Below are positions 10,647 to 19,099 of a stretch of 64,000 nt of DNA, in pieces. Source of the DNA: Sphingomonas parva (ex Maeng et al. 2020) (GTDB taxonomy: Bacteria; Pseudomonadota; Alphaproteobacteria; Sphingomonadales; Sphingomonadaceae); contig NZ_SPDV01000002.1 of NCBI RefSeq assembly GCF_004564275.1, positions 62,001 through 126,000 of the forward strand, given 5' to 3'. The position numbers and the translations under genes are program-made. Numbering within the stretch: the first letter of the stretch is position 1; every line of letters starts with the position of its first letter. The notes beneath the pieces are model-generated. The model did no database searches. It worked only from the letters and a program-made list of their open reading frames with translations, and was not told the origin of the DNA.

Positions 10647-10751
10647 ATGGCACGCCTCAAGTCTCTCGCAGCGCACCCTTTCTCGATGGGCGTTCTCGGC
10701 TTCACCGTCGGGGCAGTGACATTCTTCCTGCAGCACGGCCTGCCGTTCTAG
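10647..10751 (+). CDS. Possible 34-aa membrane peptide
   Basis: ATG at 10647 opens a 34-codon frame, MARLKSLAAHPFSMGVLGFT followed by VGAVTFFLQHGLPF, ending in TAG. A basic N-terminus precedes one hydrophobic segment at about residues 13-30, as in small single-pass membrane proteins. The ribosome site is modest (CAGGAT). A hairpin CGCTCC/GGAGCG lies just upstream. Support is the composition and position only. Confidence 0.45.
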   Translation: MARLKSLAAHPFSMGVLGFTVGAVTFFLQHGLPF

Positions 10752-10807
10752 GCAGCAGGGAAAAGGTGGGCCGCGAATTCCTTCGGAGGAGGCGGAGCGG
10801 GCGCGCG

Positions 10808-11005
10808 GTGGGTCGGCGTGTCCGTTCCATTCTGCTCCTTCCGGTCGTGCTGGCCGCGGCGGCCTGCGGCCGACAGGCGGAGCCTTCGCCGCACGGGCGG
10901 GCCGAGATCGAGCAGGCCGTCGACCAGGCGCAGGCGCTTGCGGAGCAGAGCGCCGACAATGCCAGCAGCGGCGCCGAGGCGTCTTCACGAAACAGGAGCC
11001 ATTGA
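10808..11005 (+). CDS. Small putative lipoprotein, 65 aa
   Basis: From a GTG at 10808 the frame encodes a basic N-terminus and a hydrophobic core with a lipobox (RRVRSILLLPVVLAAAACG), so the Cys at about residue 22 would be lipidated. A short polar helix-prone tail follows (RAEIEQAVDQAQALAEQSAD). Purine-rich GGAGGAGGCGGAG lies upstream but somewhat far from the GTG. The frame stays open for 90 codons upstream, but only the lipobox part looks protein-like. It ends six bases before the next gene. The function is unknown. Confidence 0.5.
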   Translation: MGRRVRSILLLPVVLAAAACGRQAEPSPHGRAEIEQAVDQAQALAEQSADNASSGAEASSRNRSH

Positions 11006-11011
11006 GACGCC

Positions 11012-11341
11012 ATGGATGCAGGGCCCGACGAGGCGCAACAGCTTCACGACACACTCGAGTTCATCGGCCTGCGGGCGCACGCCACCACGGTGGGACTGCT
11101 TCAGCTCTGCTCCGAGCTCGTCCGCGCGGGCGTGATCGATCTTGAAGCGGTCGAGCGGATCAAGAATGCGATCCACCAGGAGATCACGCTTGCCCATCGC
11201 CGCGGCCACGGCCGGGAGGAGTTCGCCATGACGCTGAAGCAGCGCCTGGACGCGATCTTTCCCCACGGAGAACAAGGCGATCGCGGCGCCGCGATCGGCG
11301 ACGTTCGCGAGTTGAAGACCGCGCTCGACCCGAAAGGCTGA
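11012..11341 (+). CDS. Hypothetical helical protein, 109 aa
   Basis: This is a cytoplasmic-looking, mostly helical protein with no signal peptide or membrane segment (MDAGPDEAQQLHDTLEFIGL, later VIDLEAVERIKNAIHQEITL). I do not recognise a family. It starts six bases after the small lipoprotein and is probably co-transcribed with it. AGGAG lies 14 bases upstream of the ATG, farther than ideal. It is the largest member of a run of small genes divergent from clpB. Confidence 0.6.
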   Translation: MDAGPDEAQQLHDTLEFIGLRAHATTVGLLQLCSELVRAGVIDLEAVERIKNAIHQEITLAHRRGHGREEFAMTLKQRLDAIFPHGEQGDRGAAIGDVRELKTALDPKG

Positions 11342-11414
11342 TGCCTCGCGGTCGTCCCGCTGAACCGCGTGCGCCGCTGTCCGACGTTCCTTCTCGGGTA
11401 GTTTTGCGGACGTT

Positions 11415-11489
11415 CTAGAACTTGCCCGCGACGCCGACCCTCGCCGCGGTCTTACCGCCGCCGGCACAGGAGAAGCCGGCGGTAAGGGC
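11415..11489 (-). pseudogene. Possible C-terminal remnant of an outer-membrane beta-barrel protein
   Basis: On the minus strand a short stretch reads ALTAGFSCAGGGKTAARVGV then AGKF before a TAG stop. The final alternating pattern ending in Phe is that of a terminal strand of an outer-membrane barrel. No barrel sequence precedes it; the upstream part of the frame runs into the M13 peptidase terminator. It may be a decayed gene end or coincidence. Confidence 0.25.
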
Positions 11490-11526
11490 GAGCGGCTCCT
11501 CGAGGGTCCGCCGGTGGGAAATGCTC

Positions 11527-11551
11527 GGGCGAGGCCGCGGGGGCCTCGCCC
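11527..11551 (-). terminator. Hairpin after the M13 peptidase gene
   Basis: GGGCGAGGCC (11527-11536) and GGCCTCGCCC (11542-11551) form a perfect 10-bp stem with loop GCGGG, starting six bases after the M13 stop codon. No T-run follows, so it is a hairpin-only terminator or an RNA 3'-end stabiliser. Confidence 0.6.
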
Positions 11552-11557
11552 AGCCGC

Positions 11558-13603
11558 TTACCAGACCTTCACGCGGCTCTTCGGCTCGAGATAGAGCTTC
11601 TGGCCCGGCTTCACCTGGAACGCCGGATACCAGGCGTCGAGGTTGCGCACCGTCTGCACGCGCCACATCGCCGGGGCGTGAACGTCGGTAGCGATGCGGG
11701 CGCGCAGCGCCTTGTCGCGCATCTTGCTGCGCCAGCCCTGGGCGAAGGCGAGGAAGAAGCGCTGATCGCCTGTCAGGCCGTTGATCACCGGCGCCGGCTT
11801 GCCGCCGAGCGACTTGTGATAGGCCTCATAGGCGGCGGCGAGACCGGCAACGTCGGCGATGTTCTCGCCCAGCTCCTGTTCGCCCTTGAGGTTGAGTCCC
11901 GGTAGCGCCTCATAAGCGTCATATTGCGCGGCCAGCGCCGCGCCCGCCTGCTCGAAGCGCTTAAGATCGGCCGGCGTCCACCAGTTGCGCAGCTTGCCGC
12001 TCGAATCGAAATCGGCGCCGAGATTGTCGAAGCTGTGGCTGATCTCGTGGCCGATCACCGATCCGATCGCGCCGTAATTGGCCGCCGCGTCGAACTTCGC
12101 GTCGAAATAAGGAGATTCGAGGATTGCCGCCGGGAAGTTCAGCGCATTCTGCAGCGGCAGGTTGATGGCGTTCACCGTCTGCGGCGTCATCCACCATTCG
12201 CTGCGATCGACCGGCTTTCCGATCTTCGCGATCTGGTGGAGATATTCATAATCCTGCGCCCGCCACGCATTGCCGAACGGGTCGTCAGCCCGGATCTCGA
12301 GCGAGGAATAGTCGCGCCACTGATCGGGGTAGCCGACGCCGACCTCAAGCACCTGCAGCTTGCGCCGCGCTTCGGCCTTGGTCTCCGGCGCCATCCAGTC
12401 GAGCGCCGCCACTCGCGCGTCGAACGCCGCGACGATGTTCTTCACCATCGCTTCGATCTCGGCCTTGGACGAGGCGGGGAAATAGCGCTCGGCGTAGATC
12501 TTGCCCACTGCGTCGCCGAGGTTTCCGTTGACGGAGGCGATCGCCCGGCGCTCGCGGCTCTGCTGCGCCGGGGTGCCGTTCATCGTCTTGCCGTAAAAAT
12601 CGAAGTGGGCGTCGTCGAGCGCCTTGGGGAGCACCGACGAATATTGGTTGAGCGTGTGGAAGGCGAGCCAGTCCTGCCAGCTCTGCAGCGGCTCGCTGCC
12701 GACCAGGCGCGCAAGGCCGGTCACCGCGGCCGGCTGCCAGACCGAGAAATCCTGCTGATCGGGAAGCCGCGCCGCCTGCCAGAAGCCGGTCCAGTCCAGA
12801 CCCGGAGCCTTTGCGGCGAAATCGCCACGCTTCCACGCCTCGACCTTGTGCGCGTCCTGGCTGCTCTGGATGTCGGCATGAGCCGCGGCGATCTTCGCCT
12901 CGAGTGCCACAATCCGGTCGGCGCGCGCCGCCGGCTCGGAGAGGCCGCCGAGCGTCAGCAACCGTTCCACGTAGGCGCGATAGGCGGTGCGCAGCTCCGC
13001 CATCTCCGGCTTGTCCGAGAGATAGTAATCGCGATCCGGCAGGCCGAGGCCGCCTTGCATCAGATAGGGGACGGTGACGTCGGGCCGCGCGAGGTCCTGA
13101 GTGACGAACAGGCCGAACAGGTTCTCGGTCCAGAAATTGGTCGCGTTCAGCGAGTCGGTGTCTGCGCGCAAATTGGCGCCAAGCTTGGCGGCAAGCGCGG
13201 CCTTGTCCCTGATCGCCGCGATCCGCGCGAGCTCGGGCTGAACAGGCGCGAGGCCGCGCCGCTCGATTGCCGCCGTATCGAGATAGGCGGCATAATAATC
13301 GGCGATGCGCCGGGCATCGCTACCCGCCGCCGGCTTCGCGGCGCCGACGCCCTGGATGATCTCGGCATTGCGCTTCTCGGCCTTCAGGAACACGTCGTAG
13401 CCGACGCCGATGCTCGAACGGTCCGCCGGGATCTCGGCCGACTTGCGCCAGGCGCCGTTGGCATAAGCATCGAAATCGTCGCCGGGAACGACACTCCGGT
13501 CGATGTAGCTGGTGTCGACTCCGGCCAGCGCCGCCGCCGCGAGCGCCGGCGCGGCCACGACGGCCGCGCAACCGAAAAGGAAGACGTGGGAGAGATTGCG
13601 CAT
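11558..13603 (-). CDS. Secreted M13 family zinc metallopeptidase
   Basis: This neprilysin/PepO-type endopeptidase has 681 residues. A signal peptide (LFGCAAVVAAPALAAAALAG) is followed by the M13 N-domain (DDFDAYANGAWRKSAEIPAD). The zinc site is HEISH at residues 519-523 in VIGHEISHSFDNLGADFD, the third ligand lies in GENIADVAGL, and the conserved NAFY-like region appears as VNAINLPLQNALNFPAAIL. It probably degrades peptides in the periplasm, as M13 enzymes commonly do in sphingomonads. A terminator-like hairpin follows the stop. Confidence 0.94.
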   Translation of the reverse strand: MRNLSHVFLFGCAAVVAAPALAAAALAGVDTSYIDRSVVPGDDFDAYANGAWRKSAEIPADRSSIGVGYDVFLKAEKRNAEIIQGVGAAKPAAGSDARRIADYYAAYLDTAAIERRGLAPVQPELARIAAIRDKAALAAKLGANLRADTDSLNATNFWTENLFGLFVTQDLARPDVTVPYLMQGGLGLPDRDYYLSDKPEMAELRTAYRAYVERLLTLGGLSEPAARADRIVALEAKIAAAHADIQSSQDAHKVEAWKRGDFAAKAPGLDWTGFWQAARLPDQQDFSVWQPAAVTGLARLVGSEPLQSWQDWLAFHTLNQYSSVLPKALDDAHFDFYGKTMNGTPAQQSRERRAIASVNGNLGDAVGKIYAERYFPASSKAEIEAMVKNIVAAFDARVAALDWMAPETKAEARRKLQVLEVGVGYPDQWRDYSSLEIRADDPFGNAWRAQDYEYLHQIAKIGKPVDRSEWWMTPQTVNAINLPLQNALNFPAAILESPYFDAKFDAAANYGAIGSVIGHEISHSFDNLGADFDSSGKLRNWWTPADLKRFEQAGAALAAQYDAYEALPGLNLKGEQELGENIADVAGLAAAYEAYHKSLGGKPAPVINGLTGDQRFFLAFAQGWRSKMRDKALRARIATDVHAPAMWRVQTVRNLDAWYPAFQVKPGQKLYLEPKSRVKVW

Positions 13604-13810
13604 GGGGAAACCTCGGGAGAAGAGAGCGTTGCGCCTGATCTAGGTCTTGTTCGGCCACTCGACCAGAGCGTCAGCCGGAGCTCAGCCGATTTCGGCAATC
13701 CCGGGCAAGGGCGGTCGCCTCGTTTCCGCCGCACCCATTGCGGACGGCGCGAAGCCGTGGAACGAAACGCGCGCGACGCGAAGAATGGGTCGGTCGTGGG
13801 GGAGAGTGCG

Positions 13811-14743
13811 ATGAGAGGCGATGTGCCGTGGCGGAGGGCCCTTCTCGCTGCGATCCTGCTGGCGGTCACGGCACCCGCCTGCGAGTCCTCCGAGGCTGGC
13901 CGGTCCGGCGCGGCGCAGCCCGAGATCGTGCGGATCTGGCGCGGGGCGGCGCCCGGCTCCGAGACCTGGACCGGCGACGAGGTCGAGCTCGACGCGGAGC
14001 TGCCGGTCTCCGGGAAGGTCCACATCGTCACGAACGTAAGCAACCCCACGCTCACCGTCTTCCGCCCGGAAGGTCCGGCGGCGAGCAGGACGGCGGTTGT
14101 GGTCCTGCCCGGCGGCGCGTTCCGCGCTCTGGCGTGGGACATGGACGGTCTCGAGGTCGGGCGGTGGCTGGCCGCGCGCGGCGTCACCGCTTTCGTGCTG
14201 AAATACCGTGTCCGGCCGCCAGGCGACGAGGCGCCGACGGGCCCCGAGAGCTTCGATGCCTTTCTGGCGCGAACCGAGCCGGCCCGCCGCCTCGCCGTGG
14301 CGGATGCCGTGCAGGCGCTCCGCCTCGTCCGCGCGGACACCGCGAAATACGGTATTGCGCCGGATCGGGTGGGCATGATCGGCTTCTCCGCCGGCGCGAT
14401 CGTTACGATGGACGCGGCGCTTGCCCCGGATCCCGCGACGCGCCCCGACTTTGCGGTAAGCGTCTACGGCGCGATGCCGGCGGCGCAGGCTCCAGCGGCT
14501 GGCGCACCGCCGGTGTTCGTCGTCGCTGCGCAGGACGATCCCCAGGTGCCGTCGCGGAAGAGCGTCGAAATCTACCAAGCCTGGACCCGCGCCGGCCTCC
14601 CCGCCGAGCTCCACCTCTACGAGAAAGGCGGGCACGGCTTCGGCATGCGTCCCCGCGGCCTCGCCGCCGACAAATGGCCGCTCGCTCTCGAGGCGTGGCT
14701 TCAGGCGCGGGGATTGCTGGGCGGTCGATCCTCCGGACGATGA
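13811..14743 (+). CDS. Secreted alpha/beta hydrolase, BD-FAE/acetylxylan-esterase-like, 310 aa
   Basis: The N-terminus carries a lipoprotein-type signal (LLAAILLAVTAPAC). The core shows an oxyanion motif VVVLPGGAFRAL, the nucleophile elbow GFSAG (Ser193), an acid in AAQDDPQVP (Asp242 or Asp243) and GGHGFGM (His275), a complete catalytic triad. The type resembles bacterial esterases that deacetylate plant polysaccharides, but the substrate is not determined. ATG 13811 follows GGGGGAG at good spacing. The gene is divergent from the M13 peptidase, with about 200 bases between them for both promoters. Confidence 0.85.
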   Translation: MRGDVPWRRALLAAILLAVTAPACESSEAGRSGAAQPEIVRIWRGAAPGSETWTGDEVELDAELPVSGKVHIVTNVSNPTLTVFRPEGPAASRTAVVVLPGGAFRALAWDMDGLEVGRWLAARGVTAFVLKYRVRPPGDEAPTGPESFDAFLARTEPARRLAVADAVQALRLVRADTAKYGIAPDRVGMIGFSAGAIVTMDAALAPDPATRPDFAVSVYGAMPAAQAPAAGAPPVFVVAAQDDPQVPSRKSVEIYQAWTRAGLPAELHLYEKGGHGFGMRPRGLAADKWPLALEAWLQARGLLGGRSSGR

Positions 14744-14892
14744 ACGATCTGTCGCTCTGACGCGGGGAGAGGGGCAAATGAAAGCCGGACTGCGGGGCGG
14801 TGCGGCGCACACGGAGAATGCTCGCCGCCCTCAATTGTACCGAGTGGGGAGCGAGGCAGACGTGGAGCCGCACGCCGCTTACTCGAGTTACG

Positions 14893-16050
14893 TCACTCCG
14901 CCGCGATCGCGCCGCCTTCGTCCACATCGGGCCCCGGCTCGGCCACGATCCCCTGGTCGAGGCTCTGTTCCTGCTGCGCCAATCGTTCGGCTTCGGAGGG
15001 GCAGATGCCGAACCGTTCCGCGACGTCCGGCGCGAAGCGGAGCAGGTCCGGTCGCAGCTTCAGCAGGCTGATGTCCTTGGCCTTGCCCTCCATCATCACG
15101 TCGAACTCGAGGCCTTCGGCCGTGCGCATGAAGGTCGCGAACTCGAACGGGTTCGTGAAGTCGGCGTGGCCGGTCCAGATCGGCGGCACCAGCACCGTCT
15201 TCACCCGCGCCGCGGCCTTCAGCGGCGCCTTGGTCACCTCGCCTTTGCGGGTCTTGCCGGCCTTCAGCCGCGCCCGCTCTCCAGCCGAGACGCTGCGCTT
15301 CACTTCACGCATTTCGGTGCGCGGCGAGGAAAAGTGGATCTTGGGCCGGACCCCATCCGGCCAGGTGGCGAGGAACCGCTCGAGCGTCGGGCGCATCTCG
15401 AGCCGCTCCGGATTCAGGCACCAGAAGTGCTGGTAGTCGAACACGAGGCGCACGCCGGTTCGCTCGTGGATCCAGAGCACGTCGGCGGCCGAGAAGCGGA
15501 TGTCGTCATTCTCGAGAACGAGCCGCCGCTTCACATGGTCGGGGCACTGCTCCCAGCCCTCGATCCAGCGCGCGCGGCTTGCCTCGTGATCACCATAGAC
15601 TCCGCCGACATGGGTGACGAGCACGGCCTCGTCGCCGGCGCCCATTCGATCGAGCATCTCCGCCTGGGAGGCGAAATCCCAGATGCTCTTCGCGGTGAGC
15701 TTCGGATCGGGGCTGTTCAGCAGGACGTATTGCGACGGATGAAAGGAGAGGCGGATGTCGTACTCGCGCGCCTTGCGGCCGAACGCAGCAAGCTCCGCGT
15801 CGCTCTCCGCCACCATGTCGTGAAACTGCGGCATGTCCGGATGGGTGGCATAAGGTGCGAGGTCCGAGCTCAGCCGGTACATGTCGAGGCCCACCTCACG
15901 GAGATAGTCGAGGATCTGATCGACATGCTCCAGCGAGCATTTGAGGTGCGGGTTCTTCTGCCAGCGCCGCGTGTCGTTGCTCTTCAGCCCCGGTCGCCCC
16001 ATTGCCTTCACTGGAAAGCCGAGCCTCAGCGGCCTGTTGATCTTGCTCAT
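14893..16050 (-). CDS. uvsE: UV-damage endonuclease
   Basis: This TIM-barrel endonuclease nicks DNA 5' of UV photoproducts and abasic sites, starting an alternative excision repair. The 385-residue product has family motifs: an N-terminal RLGFPVKA, YRLSSDLAPYATHPDM, LSFHPSQYVLLNSPD, VTHVGGVYGDHEASR, LVLENDDIRFSAADV and FDYQHFWCLNPE, which supply the His, Glu and Asp ligands of the metal cluster. The C-terminal region is basic. It is divergent from the PfpI-family gene and has no obvious operon partner. Confidence 0.93.
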   Translation of the reverse strand: MSKINRPLRLGFPVKAMGRPGLKSNDTRRWQKNPHLKCSLEHVDQILDYLREVGLDMYRLSSDLAPYATHPDMPQFHDMVAESDAELAAFGRKAREYDIRLSFHPSQYVLLNSPDPKLTAKSIWDFASQAEMLDRMGAGDEAVLVTHVGGVYGDHEASRARWIEGWEQCPDHVKRRLVLENDDIRFSAADVLWIHERTGVRLVFDYQHFWCLNPERLEMRPTLERFLATWPDGVRPKIHFSSPRTEMREVKRSVSAGERARLKAGKTRKGEVTKAPLKAAARVKTVLVPPIWTGHADFTNPFEFATFMRTAEGLEFDVMMEGKAKDISLLKLRPDLLRFAPDVAERFGICPSEAERLAQQEQSLDQGIVAEPGPDVDEGGAIAAE

Positions 16051-16257
16051 GCCTCTACCTGTGTCTCCGGAGAGCCGAGCCTCGCGACGAATGCTCTCCT
16101 ATTTCCGGGGCGGGCCGGCGGCGCCTTCGGGTCGGCGTCGAACCTCGGCCGATGGTCAATCCCTCGGCACTCCGTCCGTTCCTACCGGCTTTGAGCCGTA
16201 ACCAGGGAACAGCGCATCCTCTTGACGGTTGGCTGGGCAGATTCCGAGGAGGAGACC

Positions 16258-16806
16258 ATGCCCGATATCGCGCAAGCGAAGATCCTGATCATCGCCACCA
16301 ACGGCTTCGAGGACTCGGAGCTGATGGATCCGCTGAACACCCTGAAGCAACGCGGAGCCGACGTGACGCTCGCCTCGCTGTCGCGCGACGAAATCGAGGG
16401 CGACAAGGGTGCCACGATCACGCCGGACGCGGAGCTCGGCGAGGTAGACATTCGCGCCTTCGACGCTCTCCTGCTGCCCGGCGGCACGAAGAACCCGGAC
16501 AAGCTGCGAACCGAGGATGAAGTGGTCGAGACCGTCCGATCTTTCGTCGAGGCGGGGAAGCCGGTCGCCGCCATCTGCCACGGCCCCTGGCTGCTTGCCG
16601 AGGCCGATGTGATCCGCGGCCGCACCGTCACCAGCTGGCCCTCGATCCGCACCGACCTGCGCAACGCCGGCGCCAATGTCGTTGATCAGGAAGTGGCGAA
16701 AGACGGCAATCTCGTCACCAGTCGCAAGCCGGAGGACATACCCGCCTTCACCGAAGCCTTCATCGCGCTGGTCGAAACAGCGGATGCGGGGCTGGCTACG
16801 GCCTGA
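16258..16806 (+). CDS. DJ-1/PfpI family protein (type 1 glutamine-amidotransferase fold)
   Basis: The 182-residue product has the DJ-1/PfpI core: ILIIATNGFEDSELMDPLNT with the conserved Glu, then LLLPGGTKNPDKL, and the nucleophile in AAICHGPWLLAEAD. Relatives include PfpI-type proteases, YhbO and YajL deglycases and stress proteins; the exact activity cannot be read. ATG 16258 follows a strong GAGGAGGAG site, so the upstream start at 16222 is rejected. It is a single gene between divergent uvsE and the convergent SMP-30-like gene. Confidence 0.92.
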   Translation: MPDIAQAKILIIATNGFEDSELMDPLNTLKQRGADVTLASLSRDEIEGDKGATITPDAELGEVDIRAFDALLLPGGTKNPDKLRTEDEVVETVRSFVEAGKPVAAICHGPWLLAEADVIRGRTVTSWPSIRTDLRNAGANVVDQEVAKDGNLVTSRKPEDIPAFTEAFIALVETADAGLATA

Positions 16807-16832
16807 ACGTCGCGGGAGCGTGGCCAGCGCGG

Positions 16833-17762
16833 CTAACGACGCTGCGGTGCCTGCGCTCCCCGCCATTCGCGCCCCGGCAGCTCGCTGCGGAACGTCTCGA
16901 TTGCGCCTCGGTCCTGCAGGGTGACGTAGACGGTCCGACCGTCGCCGCCGCCGAAGGCGAGGTTGCTCGGCAATTTGCCCTTGAGCGCAACTTCGCGCAC
17001 CAGCGATCCGTCCGGCGCGAGCACCGCCACCTTTCCGGCCCCGTGGCGGGTCACGTAGAGGTTGCCGGCCATGTCGCACCGCATGCCGTCGAGACCATGG
17101 TCGGGGAAGCTGGCGAACAGGCGCTTGCCCGACAGCGAGCCGTCACTCGCGCGATCATAGAGCCAGATCCGGCGCTGCACGCTTTCCGCGACGTAGAGGC
17201 GATGGCCGTCCGGGCTGACCTCGATCCCGTTGGTCGTGCCCATTCCGTCCTCGACGATCGCGGCCGTGGCGGAGCGGCCGATCCGCCAGATCTGTCCGGT
17301 ACCGTTCTTCCAGTCTGGGTCGCTCGCATAGACGTCGCCATCCGGCGCGAGCGCGATGTCATTGGGTTGGTTCGCTCCGCGCAGCTCGGCATAGGTCGCG
17401 ATCGTGCCCCTCGGCGTCACGGCGAGGATACGGTGGCCCCTGTAGTCGGCGACCAGCATCCGACCGTCCCTCAGGAAACGAATGCCGTTGCCGATGCTGC
17501 CGGCGGGAAGGGTGACGAAGAGGGCCGCTTCTCCCGACACGCGGCCGGGCTCCCCAACGCGGCCGATCGTGCCCTCGCGCCCGAAATTGACGACGTAGAG
17601 CGCACCGTCGGGACCAACCGCCGGACCCTCGATTCCGCTGGTGAAGACGCCGTCGCCGACGAGGTCTGTGGCGACCCATGCGGGCGTAACGGTGGCGCTG
17701 GGCACGGCGCATGCGCCGAGCAGGGCGGCCGTTACGATCGACAGAAATCCGGCTTGTCTCAT
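16833..17762 (-). CDS. SMP-30/gluconolactonase-like lipoprotein
   Basis: The 309-residue product starts with a lipoprotein signal (IVTAALLGACAVPS, lipidated Cys near 18). Beta-propeller repeats follow, each with a PDG turn: EGPAVGPDGALYVVNFG, NDIALAPDGDVYASDPDW, GIEVSPDGHRLYVAES and CDMAGNLYVTRHG. The divalent-metal site of SMP-30 enzymes is expected in such loops (E, N, N, D). It may be a periplasmic lactonase or strictosidine-synthase-like protein; the substrate is unknown. It is convergent with the PfpI gene, 26 bases apart. Confidence 0.85.
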   Translation of the reverse strand: MRQAGFLSIVTAALLGACAVPSATVTPAWVATDLVGDGVFTSGIEGPAVGPDGALYVVNFGREGTIGRVGEPGRVSGEAALFVTLPAGSIGNGIRFLRDGRMLVADYRGHRILAVTPRGTIATYAELRGANQPNDIALAPDGDVYASDPDWKNGTGQIWRIGRSATAAIVEDGMGTTNGIEVSPDGHRLYVAESVQRRIWLYDRASDGSLSGKRLFASFPDHGLDGMRCDMAGNLYVTRHGAGKVAVLAPDGSLVREVALKGKLPSNLAFGGGDGRTVYVTLQDRGAIETFRSELPGREWRGAQAPQRR

Positions 17763-17888
17763 CTATCCTCCCAGCCGCACCCCATCCGATGCGCGCGATC
17801 GCTGCGCGCGGCGCCGTCATTCATCCGATAGGATGTCGCTGCCCGCGACATCAATCCTTCCGCTGCGGAGGGAAAGGCGCCCGGCGCC

Positions 17889-17987
17889 TCAGCCGCCCAC
17901 GACCATGCCTGCGACGATCGCTGCCGGAAGGCCGAACACGAGGGTGGAACCGAACAGGGCGATCTCGATCTTTTCGCGAAGGGTCAT
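17889..17987 (-). CDS. Small membrane peptide, 32 aa
   Basis: ATG at 17987 follows GGGAG seven bases upstream and encodes MTLREKIEIALFGSTLVFGL followed by PAAIVAGMVVGG. An amphipathic basic start leads into one hydrophobic helix that fills the rest. The gene faces away from the Lrp regulator, which starts 128 bases on, so the two may share a control region. No family is recognised. Confidence 0.5.
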   Translation of the reverse strand: MTLREKIEIALFGSTLVFGLPAAIVAGMVVGG

Positions 17988-18114
17988 GTCTAGTCTCCCG
18001 TGATTGCTGCCGCGGCTCGCGGCGGCTCCTGGACCTGAAATGTAGCCAAGCTCGCGCGGCAGGTGGCATCGAAGGCCTTGACCCTGGCCGCAGACTCTGC
18101 GGTTCATTGGCCTG

Positions 18115-18594
18115 ATGGCCGCAACAATCGCTCTCGACCGAATCGACCGGCGGATCCTCGCCTGCCTGCAGGCGGAGGGGCGGCTCACCAACCAGGCACT
18201 GTCCGAACGGGTGGCGCTCTCGCCCAGCGCCTGCCTCGCGCGCGTGCGCCGGCTGGAGCGAGCGGGCGTGATCGAAGGTTATCATGCGCGGCTCGATCCG
18301 TTCAGCCTCGGTGCCGGACTGGTCCTGTTCGCCGAAGTGACGCTGAAGGCGCACGGTCCGGGCGATCTTGCCCGTTTCGAAGCGGCGGTGAAGGCGCTTC
18401 CGCAGATCGTCGAGGTCTCGCACGTCAGCGGCGCGTTCGACTATCTGCTGAAGGTCGTGGTGGCCGATATGGCCGAGTGGACCCGGCTCGGCGAGCAGCT
18501 CACTGCCGCGAGCGTCGGCGGCGACCGCATCAACACCCATGTCCTGATGGGCAAGCCCAAGGTCTTCGTCGGCTATCCGGTGCCGACCGACTGA
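18115..18594 (+). CDS. Lrp/AsnC family transcriptional regulator
   Basis: The 159-residue protein has an N-terminal winged helix-turn-helix (LDRIDRRILACLQAEGRLTN, then VALSPSACLARVRRLERAGV) and a C-terminal RAM domain (VEVSHVSGAFDYLLKVVVAD), which binds amino acids and drives oligomer formation. The target is unknown. Lrp proteins often regulate a divergent neighbour, which here is only the 32-residue membrane peptide, and often regulate themselves. A hairpin follows about 55 bases after the stop. Confidence 0.95.
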   Translation: MAATIALDRIDRRILACLQAEGRLTNQALSERVALSPSACLARVRRLERAGVIEGYHARLDPFSLGAGLVLFAEVTLKAHGPGDLARFEAAVKALPQIVEVSHVSGAFDYLLKVVVADMAEWTRLGEQLTAASVGGDRINTHVLMGKPKVFVGYPVPTD

Positions 18595-18648
18595 CGAATC
18601 GCGTCGCCAGCGGTTTCGTGGTGGGCAGGACGATCTGCTCTCCGGTCG

Positions 18649-18679
18649 GCGGCTTTCCGCAGACCCTGCGGAAAACCGC
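18649..18679 (+). terminator. Stem-loop downstream of the Lrp gene
   Basis: TTTCCGCAG (18654-18662) and CTGCGGAAA (18666-18674) form a 9-bp stem with loop ACC. It is extended by GCGG/CCGC across one mismatch. No T-run follows. The rest of 18595-18853 holds nothing else I can support. Confidence 0.5.
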
Positions 18680-18853
18680 TCGCTCTTCGCCCCTAAATGC
18701 GGCGCCGGTCGAGGTATAAGACTTCAACGCAAAGGCGAAGGCGCAGACCTCTGCGAGCGGGCGGTCGTGAAGGCCTATCGCTCACGAGATAATTCCCCGC
18801 GGCCATGGGTGCCGAGGCCGCCGCGCCGCGCATCGCCCTGAGGAGACGAAGCC

Positions 18854-19003
18854 ATGAAACCCCATTCTCGTCCTGTGCCGACACCAAGCCCGGTACAGGC
18901 GCCGTCCCGCCACCGTGCGGAGCGTCAGAGTGCGCTCCTCGACGCGGCGTTGCGCGACACCTTTCCGGCGAGCGACCCAGTGAGTGTCGTCCTCGCCGAC
19001 TGA
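18854..19003 (+). CDS. Small DxFPASDP-motif protein, 49 aa
   Basis: ATG at 18854 follows GAGGAGAC and encodes a short basic, proline-rich start and a C-terminal motif LLDAALRDTFPASDPVSVVL. This LDxALxxTFPASDPxS motif recurs in small uncharacterised proteins of alphaproteobacteria, as I remember the family. It precedes the universal stress protein gene by 96 bases, so a shared stress transcript is possible. The strong ribosome site and recognisable motif support it. The function is unknown. Confidence 0.65.
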   Translation: MKPHSRPVPTPSPVQAPSRHRAERQSALLDAALRDTFPASDPVSVVLAD

Positions 19004-19099
19004 AGCCGCCGGGCCGCCACCGGCCCTTCGCCCTCCCGAACACTTGTGCGGTCCGCCTCCGCCGAGGAAGCCGGCCGCAAGGCATCAAAGGAGCCATCG

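Noticed and set aside
11924-13810. Long plus-strand open frame opposite the M13 peptidase gene
   Set aside because: It is the antisense shadow of the peptidase. Real coding sequence starts at ATG 13811 with a ribosome site and a lipoprotein signal.
13604-13810. Attachment site or mobile-element boundary between the M13 peptidase and the esterase gene
   Set aside because: No direct repeats, tRNA or recombinase is present. The gap simply holds two divergent promoters.
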